From: Megaustenia siamemsis
Taxonomy: Eukaryota > Mollusca > Gastropoda > Stylommatophora > Ariophantidae
Length of the DNA stretch: 64,000 nucleotides
Direction of reading: 5' to 3'
Assembly: GCA_032433765.1 (NCBI GenBank)
Contig: JAVIAB010000073.1
Location: forward strand, 52,401,144 to 52,465,143
A program made the position numbers and the translations under genes. Under the pieces are notes generated by a model. That model was not told where the DNA came from, ran no database searches, and saw only the letters and a list, made by a program, of their open reading frames with translations. Of this stretch, positions 1 through 12,928 are shown in pieces; positions within the stretch are counted from its first letter, which is position 1, and every line of letters begins with the position of its first letter.

Positions 1-319
1 ACCTCAGAGATTACTCGTCAAAGAAAGTCAACTACATGAAAGCAGAGCCCGACACAATAGACGGAGACGCCTTAGCGGAAAATTTAACGTCAATTTTAAT
101 ATCAAATGAGTAATTAATTTATGCCATATTTCGGTCAATTATTTCATTTGTAGGTCATATTTTGCATTTGTTAAAGGTTATAAATGGAAGCATATTTTCA
201 ATTATGTTTACGTCATATTTGACACCTTTAGGTCATAAAAATCTGAGACCTAGTTGTAAATAATTAAATTTATTGAAAATGCAACTATTTTGTGACACCG
301 TGGAATAAGACGTAGAAGC

Positions 320-875
320 ATCAGTGTCTGAGTGGATAGCGCGCTCGCTACTGATCAGAAAGGGGGGGGGGGGTCGATTCCCGGAAGTGCGGATTTTGCT
401 CGAACCGACAAGACTTCGGGGTTCCCCAATTTCCTAAAATGGGATTCAAGAGAAAGTTCTGGGAAGTAAAGGCGATCTGGCGTGATTAAAATTAAAGTAA
501 AGAGTCCCATCACGCCAAGTGGCGTTCAGGGAATATGGTGTTGGTGACCATCATTTTTACAGACCTTCGGCGCATGATTTTTTGGGTAATGTTGTTGGTA
601 TTACGCCCGTGCCGCTTTACTTTCCCAGAAAAAAAAAAAAATCTGGTACTCATTTAAGGCTGGGTGAATCAGGAACTAAACCTGACCTATTGTCCTTTGT
701 AGTCTAGTTCACTAACCACTGAGCTATCGCGGCTCACAATCTGGCGTGGTACCTGCCATATAAAAAAAATAAATAAAGAAAATAAGCTGTTGGTGATAAA
801 AAACTATAAACCGAAGCCACCACGTGATACATACCCCTCTCAAAACTTGGAGAGAACCTTTACTTTATCTTGTAA
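320..875 (+). repeat. tRNA-headed SINE (family C), split by a family A SINE
   Basis: The tRNA-like head (TCTGAGTGGATAGCGCGCTC, B-box-like GTCGATTCCC after a G run at 361-372) and the body GGGAAGTAAAGGC are interrupted at 485-738 and continue after 748 to a tail ending AGAGAACCTTTACTTT. The same family is seen intact at 30834-31110. Confidence 0.6.
485..738 (-). repeat. SINE family A copy 1
   Basis: tRNA-derived SINE in minus orientation. The A box (TAGCTCAGTGGTTAGTGAAC) is near 700-730, followed by a degraded B box and a body ending GTAAAG. Target-site duplication ATCTGGCGTG at 475-484 and 739-748 shows it inserted into the family C SINE. Confidence 0.85.
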
Positions 876-1129
876 TAACTGGCGTGATATCTGTTTAGTT
901 TCCTCCAGGTGACTTGAAAGTTTGATCTTATTATGCAGAAAATATCAACGACACAATAAATACACAACGCTTTGGCATTCCTTGAAGATATATAGGGCTA
1001 GATAAAGAGAGTTGCGACAGGCGGTGAATACATTTGTGGAAACGTTAGACACGGTTAGGTTAGATTTTGGCACAAGAGAACTAGTGTTTTAATAGGTTCC
1101 GTTGTGTTGATAAAGTGCTAAAATCACTG

Positions 1130-1635
1130 TTCTATTCAGCATTCTTTTGATTCTGTTGCTTTTCTTCTTCTTTAATCCAACTCATGCAACACACACAGAG
1201 GGGACTTCCGGTCAATATGGCGGATAGGCGAAAGGAATCGTTGAGGGTCCTTTTGAAAAGTGTTCCTTGTTGCAGTTTTATTAAATTCCAAGTCCGGCTT
1301 GCTGGCGGAGCTACTGAGTTTGGTGCTCTGTGAACACTATGAGCTGTGTGTTTTTTCATCCAGATCGTGTTTCGATATTTCGATTGCTTACGATGAAAAA
1401 TGATGTCGTGTGACGGACAGTTTGGCTGCGTTCCATTTCAGTGCGGTTACGTCTTATGTATTTTGGCGTGTGCTGTGGCTGCTATAATGATGACTGTAGC
1501 TACCTTCTTTGTTTGGATCCTACAATGCGACGAGGTGTTAATTCGGATGATTCCACTGGCGCGGGCGGTTGAGCAGTTATGGTTTTTAATTCGTTTGCGA
1601 TGATACCGGGGCTAACTACAACTACACATACCGCG
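1130..1635 (-). repeat. Interspersed repeat G, copy 1
   Basis: The sequence matches, in reverse orientation, 9620-10190 and 62600-63400 (shared blocks include GCGGGCGGTTGAGCA, TTTGTTTGGATCC and GAGCTGTGTG). One end is GATACCGGGGCTAACTACAA. No coding capacity is evident, so probably a non-autonomous element. Confidence 0.7.
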
Positions 1636-1844
1636 CTTTTCAGTGCGCTGAATGCATTTCGTTAACTTTTTGTGTTTGAATAGTCTTGGGATACATATTT
1701 TGTAAGAAATTGTTAACTAGGACTGCAGTCAGATCTCTCCTTGTATAGTTTATGGTATGGGATTGTTGAGTACGGTAAATAAAATAAAATCTTTGTGTGT
1801 GAAAACAAAAGGTTTCAATCACTTATTTAATATAATGTTTGGTC

Positions 1845-2002
1845 GCAGGTCACTATTTAAGAGGGTCTCAAGTAAGTTAGTTATTATGAGAGGAGGGGTG
1901 AGGTGGGTCTGAAGTAAGTTATTATTAGATGGGGTCTGGGGTCTCAAGTAAGTTAGTTATTATGAGATGGGGTCGCAAGTTAATTAGTTATTATTAAGTG
2001 GG
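1845..2002. repeat. Minisatellite, left part
   Basis: Degenerate units of about 33-38 bp around GTCTCAAGTAAGTTAGTTAT. The same array continues at 2695-2900; the two parts are separated by the MITE at 2011-2686. Confidence 0.85.
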
Positions 2003-2010
2003 GTCACAAG

Positions 2011-2686
2011 CAGGACCGTCTTTACACCATCTTGGGCCCCTGGGCAAAGAAAGAGTGCTGCCCCCCCCCCCCCCCCCCCCGCAGGAATAAAAAATAAACG
2101 GTTGATAATATTAAAAATGATGTATTATTTATTTTATTGCCACTATACTAATTTCAACAAAATTGTTGTTAAAACATGCTATACAGATGCAACAATAATC
2201 AACATTAAACATGAAAAACAGAGAAAAGAGATTTTATTTACATGTTTTATAGTATTACACATGATATTTACAAAAACAAAAAAATGTACACACAAAAACA
2301 GATATTTACATATGTTTTTTAAAATAATAAGCACCATAACATATTACATCTATTACACAATGTCAAAATCCTGAACAATTGAGGGCACGATGAACTTCTG
2401 TCTGAACTGCGGTAAACTTCGACCAGGAAAAAAAACTTGGACATCCAAATTTAATGAGGGGCCCCAGGCACGGCTTATAGACATAGAGGGCCGGAGAGAG
2501 AGTTGGAAGTAATTGATAAACTTAAATGGCCCGTTCGTATATAAACACAAAATTATGAGATTTTTATAAAATAATACTAAATTTTATACGGGTTTTCCGA
2601 AACCCTACAACATATTCGCATGGGGCCCCTATGATCGTGGGCCCCCTGGCATATGCCCAACGGGCCTATGGGTTAAGACGGCCCTG
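2011..2686. mobile_element. hAT-type non-autonomous DNA transposon (MITE)
   Basis: 676 bp with terminal inverted repeats CAGGACCGTCTT at the left and, read inward from the right, CAGGGCCGTCTTAACCC. It is flanked by an exact 8-bp duplication GTCACAAG (2003-2010 and 2687-2694), the size typical of hAT. It has a poly-C tract near 2060 and encodes no transposase. Confidence 0.88.
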
Positions 2687-2694
2687 GTCACAAG

Positions 2695-2900
2695 TAAGCT
2701 AGTTATAAAGTGAGGTCTCAGGTAAATTAGTTATAATTAAATGGGGTCTCAAGTAAGTTAGTTATAATTAAATGGGGTCTCAAGTAAGTTAGTTATAATT
2801 AAATGGGATCTCAAGTAAGATAGTTATAAATAAGTGGGGTCTCAAGTAAGTAAATGGGGTCTCAATTAAGTTAGTTATTATTAAAGGGGATCTTAAATTT
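2695..2900. repeat. Minisatellite, right part
   Basis: Continuation of the 1845-2002 array, with units AAATGGGGTCTCAAGTAAGT repeated about six times. Confidence 0.85.
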
Positions 2901-2989
2901 GGTGTTACAGGACACCGGTGTTTATATTCGGTGTTTATGAATAAAGGAACGAGGCTCGATTAATGTTGAGAAACACTGCCTTAGTTGTT

Positions 2990-3240
2990 CTGCAATGAGA
3001 GTGCATAGCAGATGATTATTTTATTAAAAAACGTGAATGTTGTCAGTAACTGCTGCTGTAGAAAGGAAAAACAATGATATTTCATTTTTCACTTTTATTG
3101 CTGTTTGCCTACGTTCGCCCGATGACTTAAGGAGTGTACCTCGTCATCATCCGCCATTAAAAGGACGTTAAGTAGGCGTGTCTGCGTTGTGTTATGGTTT
3201 ACAGTATAACTGCAGAGATAGATTAATTAAGATACAATAT
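2990..3240 (-). repeat. SINE-like family I fragment
   Basis: Reverse complement of blocks at 31990-32070 (TTAACGTCCTTTTAA, CACAACGCAGACACGCC), so a second copy of the 380-bp element at 31725-32104. Confidence 0.6.
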
Positions 3241-3298
3241 CACGCTAGAGTTATTTTATTTCCTTGCAATAAAAGCCTTGTATTTTACAGCGTAAGCG

Positions 3299-3560
3299 AG
3301 CTGCGATAGCTCAGTGGTTAGTGAACTGGACTACAAAGGACAAGGGGTAGGGTTCGATCCTAACCGACGTCTTCCGGGTTCACCCAGCCTTAAATGGGTA
3401 CCGGATTTTTTTTCTGGGAAAGTAAAGCGGCACGGGCGTAATACCGACCACATTACCCCGAAAATCATATGCCGAAGGTCTGTAAAATTTATGGTCACTA
3501 ACACCATATTCCCTATACGCCACTTAGCGTGATGGGGGCTCTTTACTTTTTTTTACTTTT
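3299..3560 (+). repeat. SINE family A copy 2
   Basis: The A box is at 3305-3325 and the B box GGGTTCGATCC near 3350; the body has GGGTACCGGATT and GGAAAGTAAAGCGGC, and the tail is CTTTACTTTTTTT. Flanking TATTTTACaGCGT/TATTTTACtGCGT looks like a slightly diverged duplication. It lies about 200 bp before the USH1G start codon. Confidence 0.88.
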
Positions 3561-3755
3561 TATTTTACTGCGTGTTTAGTTTTCTGTTCTTACTATTATT
3601 TTTATTTTATTTGTTCCTTTTTTTCAGAAATATCTGTAAGATTTTAAAGACTCCTTGAACACATTGGAAAGTAAATATTATATGCGTATAAAAATCAAGC
3701 AAAAAGTCTTTGATTTCCAAGAGTGCTTGTGTGCTGGCCAGTCCAAATTGGCAAG

Positions 3756-3919
3756 ATGACTGAACGTTTTATCAAGGCGGCCAAAGATGGATACGTTGAT
3801 ATTTTGAGAGAAGCGACTAAGAGAGACCTGAACGCACCTGATGAAGATGGCATGACGGCAACACTGTGGGCAGCACAAAACGGAAACCTAGAGGCTCTGA
3901 GGCTCATTGTTGGTCGAGA
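3756..3919 (+). CDS. USH1G: USH1G exon 1 (start, first ankyrin repeats)
   Basis: The start ATG at 3756 gives [13 protein letters not shown], aligned with the known N-terminus of SANS (Met, then a hydrophobic helix of the first ankyrin repeat). This is why it is chosen over near-cognate codons upstream in the same frame. It encodes residues 1-54 plus two bases of codon 55 (Glu after splicing). The donor is GTGAGT at 3920-3925, and reading on gives an immediate stop at 3921. A strong acceptor-like pyrimidine tract ends in CAG at 3627, so 3628-3755 may be 5' UTR of this exon with an untranslated exon further upstream. A tRNA-derived SINE lies just before it (3299-3560). Confidence 0.9.
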
Positions 3920-6900
3920 GTGAGTAGAACTTGTTCTACAAGCATATTTTCTTCTCCTCCTCTTTTTTTATTCTTGTTATTTTCTTCTTCTCCCACTCCT
4001 TCTTATTGTTAATTCCTTCTCCTCTTTCTTGTTCTTCTTCTTATTTTCTTCTCCTCCTCCCCTTCTTGTTATCTTATTTTTCACTTCCTTCTTCGTGTTA
4101 TTTTCTTCTTCACCTCCTTCTTCGTGTTATTTTCTTCTCCTCCCCCTTCTTGTTATTTTTCATCCCCTTCTTCGTGTTATTTTCTTCTCCTCCTCCCCCT
4201 TCTTGTTATTTTTCATCCCCTTCTTCGTGTTATTTTCTTCTTCTCCTCCCCCTTCTTGTTATTTCCATCTCCTCTGTCTTGTTCTTCTCCTCCTCCCCCT
4301 TCTTGTTATCTTATTTTTCACCATCGTGTTATTTTCTTCTTCGTGTTATTTTCTTCTTCGTGTTATTTTCTTTTCTCCTTCTTTTTGCTATTTTCTTCTC
4401 CTTCGTCTTGTTTTCTTCTTTCTTCATTTTCTTCTCATTCTTCTTGCAAGTGTGTGTGTTTTTGTGTTTGTGTGTGTGTGTTTGTTAAAAAGTTACTTCT
4501 ATACAGGTCAAAAGAATCAATTGAGGCCAACATAACCCAACTGTCCAGCATATGAAGATATTTCAACAATTTCACTGCATTTTCTTTTGTTTCATTATCT
4601 GAGATCGAGAAATGCAACTCGATTTTTAAAAGAACCGCATCCTGTTTGTTGCACACAAATTGTAACGTTCGTTGTCGACTGTCACCTAAGCTGGTCTTAA
4701 TGTACACACTAAACACCGAACAAACACATCTCAGTCTGCGACAGGTGAAGCCAACACAAATTCTCCCATTTCTGGTATTATTTGTTGGCTTTCGTCCTGA
4801 CAGTTGCTGATTTGTCTCGGTTGTAAAAAAAAATGGCGGTGTGATTTGTGCGAACGTCATGCTGTGTCGTTAATTTACAGCGAGCTGCTATACATTTCGA
4901 CCCAACTCATCCGATATCTGTACGATATTTTTTTAGGTATTGGATTTCACTTCCCTGTTCTATTTCTACTCCCTGGGAAGGTATATATGTCTGTTTCCGG
5001 AACCATGTCGAAGACGTGGAGTAAAATTTTGGTCAGCTCTGATTTTATTTTTTTTTTAACGCTGACGCCAAGAGTCCTGTGAGTTATAGACTGTTATCAG
5101 ATTATTTAGTGTACGGCGTCTGCTGGTCCAATCAGATTTTCAAATTTGAATATGTTTAGAAATTTAGACCACTCGGGGTATTCCTTCATCATCAGATCGC
5201 ATGTTCTTTGCAGAACATTACATTCACCACATCCCATCTGAAAGAGTATCTCTGGCCAGGTTTCCAGTTTTTTCTGTTGCCATGTTCAATGTCTCTTTGT
5301 TGTCTTGAAACCACATTCTTCTAGTGTCTGCCCCTGATGCGTCGTCCAGGAACAATGTCTTCCAATAATTTTTATTCCAAACCGCCATGTCTTGTTTTTT
5401 GACATTGCCAAAATATTTAAATTGTCTCTGTAGAAAGGTTATTTATAAGCTCGTTCTTTTTAATGTTTAAGTCCTTTAATGTATTCGTTGCTCTTTCTCA
5501 TTCTCCAAGGTATCAAAAGAGTTCTTAAATGTTACGTAGAGCCAGTCTTAACATACGGATGCGAGTCATGGACAATAGGACAACAGACAAGAAAATCACT
5601 GGAGTCTGTAGAAATGTGGTTTTACAGAAGAATGTTGAGAATACCATAGACAGCTAAGAAGAGTAATGAAAACGTTCTGAAAGAGGCCAAAGCAAAAAGA
5701 GAGCTCATTTCCAATGTTAGGAAGAGACAATCATCATTTTTTGGCCATGTAATGAGAAGACAACAACTTGAATATATTGTAACAACTGGAAAAATTGAGG
5801 GACGAAGAGATAGAGGGAAGCAAAGAGAAAAGATACCAGACAGCTTAAGAGAATGGCTTGGCAGAAGATCAACAACAGGAATGATAAATAGCTGCCGAGA
5901 TCGAATGTTGGGGAGAGACATGAGCACCTACGCCACTAGGCCAGGTACTTGATGATGATGAAGGTATCTTAAGGATATTTTTGTAGCCTTTAGTTTCGAA
6001 TGAATCGATTTTCTTCTTCGCTGTTTGCGAGATTGTCTATGATTAACAACCACATGTTGGGAAGATACATGTCCTCAGCAATTTTAATTTGACTATCTTG
6101 GCAGTGCTGTGCCACATTTTCTTCATGGCGTTTAATTTGTGTGTTGCTTTTGCTAATCTTAGAGGTATTCTTATAATTTAAATATACGTGTGAGTCAGTC
6201 TGACACCAGACGAGAAATACATTTCTGGAGATACTGTTTTAGGCTTCGTAGATTATTACTCGAACGAAGGAAATGTTAAAATATTTGATGTTTATTCATA
6301 AAAAGAAATTACATGACATAGCAACACAAAACAATTTTACTCAACAAAATAACACAAGAAAATATACGCGAACAAAAGTACAGGAAACATTGGAGTATAT
6401 TTGTTGTCGCTTTTCATAACACTTTAATGCACATTCAAATTAAGATGCTGAACTAAAGTACCAGACATATTCTATTATTAGAACAATCCATTATTTCTTT
6501 GAGGCTCCGGGGTTGGCTGAACGATTGAAGACCCAATCCTGAAGCAAGCCAAAAAAACAGAAGGGAGGGATTTACTTGGAAAATATGAGCCACAACATGA
6601 CAGCCTAAACAAACTTAGCAGACATGAGCATCATCAAGTACCATGCTTGCTGGCATTTGTGATCATGTCTCTCCACAACTTTCGATCTCGACAGCTATTT
6701 ATAATTTCTGTTGTTGACCTTCTGTCAAGCCATTCTCTTAAGCTGTCTGGTATCTTTTCTCTCTCCTTCTCTCTATCTATTCGTCCCTCAACTTCTTCCT
6801 AATATTGAATATTAGCTCTCTATTTGCTTTGGCATTTTACAGATAGAGAAATTTCTTTTCTTTTCATTGCTCTTTTTAGCTGTCCATGGTATTCTCAGCT

Positions 6901-9900
6901 GGCTGGTGTAAATGCATAACAATAGCTAATTAATGAAGAGGAAGAAGTTGATGAAGAAGAAGAAGAAGAAGAAGAAGAAGAAGGATAAGAAGAAGAAGGA
7001 GAGGAAGAAGAAGGAGAAGCAGGAGAAGGAGAAGAAGGAGAAGAAGTAGGAGAAGAAAAAGCCACTGGTCTCAAAACCCTTGAAATGTTCATTTTACATT
7101 TCACTAAACGTTTGTCTCACCTGATGTGTTTCCCTTATTATTTTAAGTGTAAGATAATCAATATAAACCAAACTATTTGGTCACGAGAATAATCACTTAA
7201 GTGTTCATTTAATCGGACCTTAGAATGGGTAACTTTACGCAAGATTCCTGCAGGTATTTAAACTAACTACAATGTTAAAGAAGACCATTGAAAAAACGTA
7301 ATGCAGTGGTTCCCCAAACTTTTTGACACCCGCGAAGATAAATATAGTGATGACAGTGAAGAAAAAATAGGACGAGGAGCAGTAGAAACAGAACATGATA
7401 ATGAAGAAGATGATGGTGATGATGAAGGAAAAGGAAATAGAACACGTATATGAAGATACTGAAGACGAAGAATAATATGCTCCAAAAATTCACACGGAGA
7501 AGGAACAGGAAGTATTACCCTTTTTAGCTGGTTCTTATTTTGCTGTCATTTTCTCTTTCCCTGTTGATCTTACACCGGCGGCCCCTCATTGCGGTTACGA
7601 TGGTAGAAGTCGGGTATCCTCTGATTCCATGATAAAGAAAAAAAAGGGGATACGGTGGTAAATGACGACAGAATTAACACTGCCACGTAGAAAGTCGTGT
7701 ATTTGCTCACAAATATTAAGTCTATGTGGATGGCGTCATTTTATTGTTTGTAACAACTGAGTTAGAATGGCTCAGGCAAAAGCAGCTTTCCAAAAAATGA
7801 GGAAGATATTATGCAATCCATTTTTGACAATACAAACAAGAAAAAGAGTTCTTAAATGTTATGTAGAGCCAGGCTTAACATATGGATGTGAATCATGGAC
7901 AATAGGACAACAGACAAGAAAATCACTGGGGTCTGTAGAAATGTGGTTTTACAGAAGAATGTTGAGAATACCATGGATAGTTAAGAAGAGTAATGAAAAC
8001 ATTCTGAAAGAGGCCTAAGCAAAAAGAGAGCTAATTTCCAATATTAGGAAAAAACAATCATCATTTTTTGGCCATGTAATGAGAAGAGAACAACTGGAGT
8101 ATATTGTAACAACTGGAAAAATTGAGGGACGAAGAGATAGAGGGAAGCAAAGAGAAAAGATACCAGACAGCTTAAGAGAATGGCTTGGCAAAAGGTCAAC
8201 AACAGGAATGATAAATAACTGTCGAGATCGAAAGTTGTGGAGAGACATGATCACCTACGCCAGCAGGCATGATACTTGATGATGATGAACAACTGAGTAG
8301 CCGCGACAATATGCCCGACACCGCGCCATTGACAATATTTGGCGGTGCACTTGGTAGCCGCGACGCACAATTTGGGAACCACTGCGGTACTGCATTGTTA
8401 TTTGCACTAATGGCAACACCCCAAAATATGTTTTTGTTTCCAAATAATAAAAATGAGTGAGTTCTTTATCCTCTGGTTTTCTCTCATGACCATTTGGGTG
8501 TCGAATAAAATAGAATATTCTAGCAGTTGCTCTTCGGAGAGCCTTTGTCATTACATGTTATACAGGGTGTTTATACAGTCGCTGTGTCGTGACTTGAAAA
8601 AATGTTTGTGAAATTACGTCACCGATTGATGAAATTTGCGTCATGATATTCCACAATCCTGTATGCAGCACAACACAACACGCCGTTGTTATATTCACGG
8701 TTTCACTGCTGAAAGGAAAACATGTTCTTTCCTTCCCCATTTGCCTGTGAGCGTCGAAGGGGGATATATAATTTGCGGTCTATTGCTCTTCTGTACGCCT
8801 TTGCTGCTGTTATGTTTCGTAGTGCTTCCGTCAATCCATCTTTTTCGTGGTCGACCTTTGGGTCTGGTGTTCTGAAAATTGTTTTAAACATTGAAAACAG
8901 TGTCTTTGTGGTTGAACGTGTCTTCCGTAATGGTGGCAAATATATTGAAGAAATAATTCGACCAATTTGTGCTGAAATTTCCAGACTCACATGTCCGAAC
9001 TCCGCCTGACTATTATCTGTGAGGTGTCCTGATAGGAAAAGTTTATCTAAATAATCCGCAAAAAGTTAATGACCTGAAGACAGAAATCGTTACCCAGATC
9101 CAACAAATATCACAGGTCATTACCCAGGTTTTCGAAAATATGAAGTGGAGAGTCAATGAATGTCTAGAGACCCTAGGTGGATATTTTGAACACATGCTGT
9201 AGACACAACTTCATCGTGTGATTTACCGCTTTATCCAATATAGGCCAGCCATGAGCAATATAATCTAGATGAATAAAACAAATTTACGTTACATTTTCCC
9301 CTAATTTCAAATATATTTTCACTGCACAGCGATTTTATGAACACCGCGTAGAATGTCTTATCCTGGGCTCTGGTTCCTTTTTCTCTTCTTTAATGGGGCA
9401 AGTATGATCTGGAAAAACAAGATTATCCTTCATTGTTAGCAGACACTTTTATGTGATGTCTCTGCGTGTAGATTAACAACGTGGTTCTGTGTCCGATTCC
9501 TTCTCCAGTTGTAGTTTTCGACTATTCTCGTAGTTTTGGACTCTTCTCGTCGTTAAGTCCCTCACAACACAAACATTTCAATTCTGTGGTTACTACAATT
9601 CGTGTACTTCTTGTTGCGAATGGCAATGCCTGGCACTGGCTGTATATATGGGAAGGAAAATTATTGGTTATTGGTTATTGGTTATGGAAGGCCTCGGTTT
9701 CACAGCAAACAAATTAAAATCCATAATTGCTCAACCGCCCGTGCCAGTGGAATCATCCGAATTACTAACTCATCTCCCAAACAAAGAAAGGTAACTGTAG
9801 TCCCCATCGCAGCAGTCCCAGCACACGCCAAAATACATAAGGCGAAACCGCGCAGAAAGTGAACACAGCCAACTGTTCCCTGTCATACGATATCATCATT

Positions 9901-12870
9901 CATCGTAAACAAGCGGGATATCGAAGCAGGATCAAAACGGATGAGACACACAGCTCACGGTGTGCACAGAGCACTTAACTCAGTAGCTCCTGCAACAAGC
10001 CGGACTTGGAATATGAGGAAACTGCAAGAAGGAACACTTTTCAGACATAGCCTTCAATGGTTCCTGCCGCCTATCCACCATATACCATGGGAGTTCACGT
10101 CCTCCCGAAAATGATGATCGTCATAGCACTTGATGATGTTAGGCCGTCATTGATGACTCCAATTCCAAACATATAGACACACAGTGGTGGTAAGTTATCA
10201 TTTCCAATCCAACAGAAGCCACATGACCTGTAGTTAGTAAAACCACAGACAGAATATGATTTTGTGACCTTCACTGATTCACTCTTAGATGTGAATGTGT
10301 AGTTTACACAAGAGGAGAAGTTTTCAACTACAGTGATCCCATTTAAGACAATTCTGGGATAGCAAGGCAAGTCTCCTTTATAGCAGCAGAACTTGATGTT
10401 CTCCGCTCCCTTCTTGTAGCTGCCGCCACACGATTCTGATGTCTCATTAACTTGGACATCATTCAAGAACAATGTCAGATTAACATTCCATTGATATGGC
10501 TCTGCTGATGAAATGCTTGGTGCAACAGTTGTATCAATCATACTGGAGGCTTCCTGGTCTGTGGTCATTAATATCACAGAGGGCACATGATGTTGTTATA
10601 TTCAGTATTTCTTTCTGGGGTGTAAATATGTGGCACAAACATGGAGAGTGGTTTGTGGTCACAGTAATCCCATTAAAGGCAATTCTAGGGTAGCATGGCA
10701 TAGCTGTTTCAGAACAGCACAATCCTGTGATGTTTTCTGTGTTCGCTATAAAGCTGCTGCTGCTACACAATCCTGACCAATTATAGGTGTGGACATTATT
10801 CACTTGCAATGACAAAACTGCATTGTTTACATCATAAACCTCTGGAAGCGAATCATTTATGGGACTAATAGTACAGTTTATTCTTCCATCGGGGATATCT
10901 TCATTGAGTCCCCAAAAAAAGGTCTTTGGTTAAAAAGCACATATGCTTTTAAGTTAAACACACAATGAGCCCACTTCATAGATTCAAAATGATCCTTGCC
11001 AATGCCATCCGTTTGCACAAGTTAGGTCCTTAGCTACCAACGTCCCAAACGTCTGAAACGAATTAACGACTTTATCTACAGCGAAGGTTAACGAACTGTG
11101 AAGAAACATTTATGTTCAAACCCTTGAAAACATTTTCAAAAATCTGCCAACTCGCAGGCATATCATATATCGTGTTGTTCAATGTAAACATTGCTTAGTC
11201 CATTTTGGTGCGTCCCTGACGTCATTTTGCAAAATTTTGCAAAATGCAAGGAAAATACGTCTTGGAAGGAAAATACGTTGTATAAGATGTCCCGTGTTAT
11301 CATGCACCTTTTATCTCGAGGTTAATCATGTGTAAGATAATAATTATTGTGAACTCAATTTTATTAATAACAACTTTCTTATCAGTCAACGATCATGCCA
11401 TTTAGTTACAAATAATAAACTTCTTCTGTATACACATGTAGACGTCAATATTAATAAATTTAAAGAAAGTCCTTGTCAACTCAAAGAAGGTGAGATCTCC
11501 ATGCAGCTTGTCCCTGTATGGTACCCGTGATATGGTCATAAGAGGTTTTTATGTTCATTCTATTTTAGGCATGATTGTAGCAGATATTCAACAATCATTT
11601 TGTCTGTACCACATTCATCAGAGGTTGCTGTTTTAGGCATGATTGTAGCAGATTTTCAACAATCATTTTGCCTGTACCACATTCGTCAGAGGTTGCTGTT
11701 TTAGGCATGATTGTAGCAGATTTTCAACAATCATTTTGCCTGTACCACATTCGTCAGAGGTTGCTGTTTTAGGTATGATTGTAGCAGATGTTCAACAATC
11801 ATTTTGCCTGTACCATAACCATCAGAGGTTGCTATTTTAGGATTCTGAACAGGTGATACTTCAATCTGTTGTGGCCTGTTTGGAGTATACACATTGTTAC
11901 TTGTTCTTTTCTCTTGCTTGCTTTCTTTCACTCGATGACTTTGTCATCCGCCCTTAGAATGATGGGCTCATTGCGTTACATTGAGGTTTGCAGTAGAACT
12001 GATTTTTAGGCCTTTTGGGCTATTTTGGCCCAACTGTTCGACTTCAGCACGGCAATTGTGAGTGCCTGGTTTGCTTTCCCTTTCGATCCCTACTCACTTA
12101 GCAAGACTAGACTGGTTTTTTAGTTTCTTGGGGCACCGCTAAAAGGTGGAGTAATGTCTGGATAGTTCTGTTTAACCAATGATGGAAAATGTACAATTGA
12201 AATAAACAAAAGAATAGGTATGGCAAAAAGTAATTTTAATGTCATGAAAAATATACTAACATGAAAACAAATAACACCGGGGCTAAAACTAAGAATAGCA
12301 AAATGTTATTTCTTTTCAACACTCCTATATGATGCAGAAACATGGATATTAGAAAAGAAAACAGAACAGAAAATTGAAGCCTTTGAAATGTGGATATATA
12401 TAGAAGAATAGGTAGAGTAGAATTGGATGGAAAGAAAAGAAAACAAACGATGAAGTCTTTAAACAACTAAGAATGAAAAAAGAACTACTAAACACAATTC
12501 AAATAAGACAAGTGCGATTTTTGGGGCATGTTAAAAGACACAACAGCCTAATAAAAGTAATCTTGTAGGGGAAAATACAAGGTAAAAGAGGCAGAGGCAG
12601 ACCAAGACTAACATGGACGAGTAACATCAAAAGATGGATAAGTCAACCTTAAACAATCTGCACCCATCAAAGCAAGAGACAGAGCAGAATGGCGCTTCAT
12701 GGTAGCCAACCTTCGTTGCTGAGATGGCACTCGATGATGATGAGTTCTGATCTACCGATCCTAGCACAATCAGCTATGAGCCGCTGACAACTTTCAGTTT
12801 GTTGCTATCGAGCGTCTCTGCCCCCCATTCTTTTCTGTTGAGCCGGTGGTCCGGGTGTAAATATATATAT

Positions 12871-12928
<58 letters not shown>

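Noticed and set aside
519..707. Repeated short ORF family reading like FYRPSAHDF and [12 protein letters not shown] (also at 24454, 21405, 50777, 62138)
   Set aside because: Antisense translation of family A SINE copies.
3301..3375. Genuine tRNA gene (A and B boxes present)
   Set aside because: The same sequence recurs as the head of more than a dozen SINE copies with a shared body; no cloverleaf closes properly.
3931..4555. Three overlapping + frames of 143-185 codons rich in Ser, Phe and Leu
   Set aside because: Polypyrimidine tract; compositional only.
8722..9009. 95-codon + ORF as a gene
   Set aside because: Its second half is a transposase remnant and the rest has no family features.
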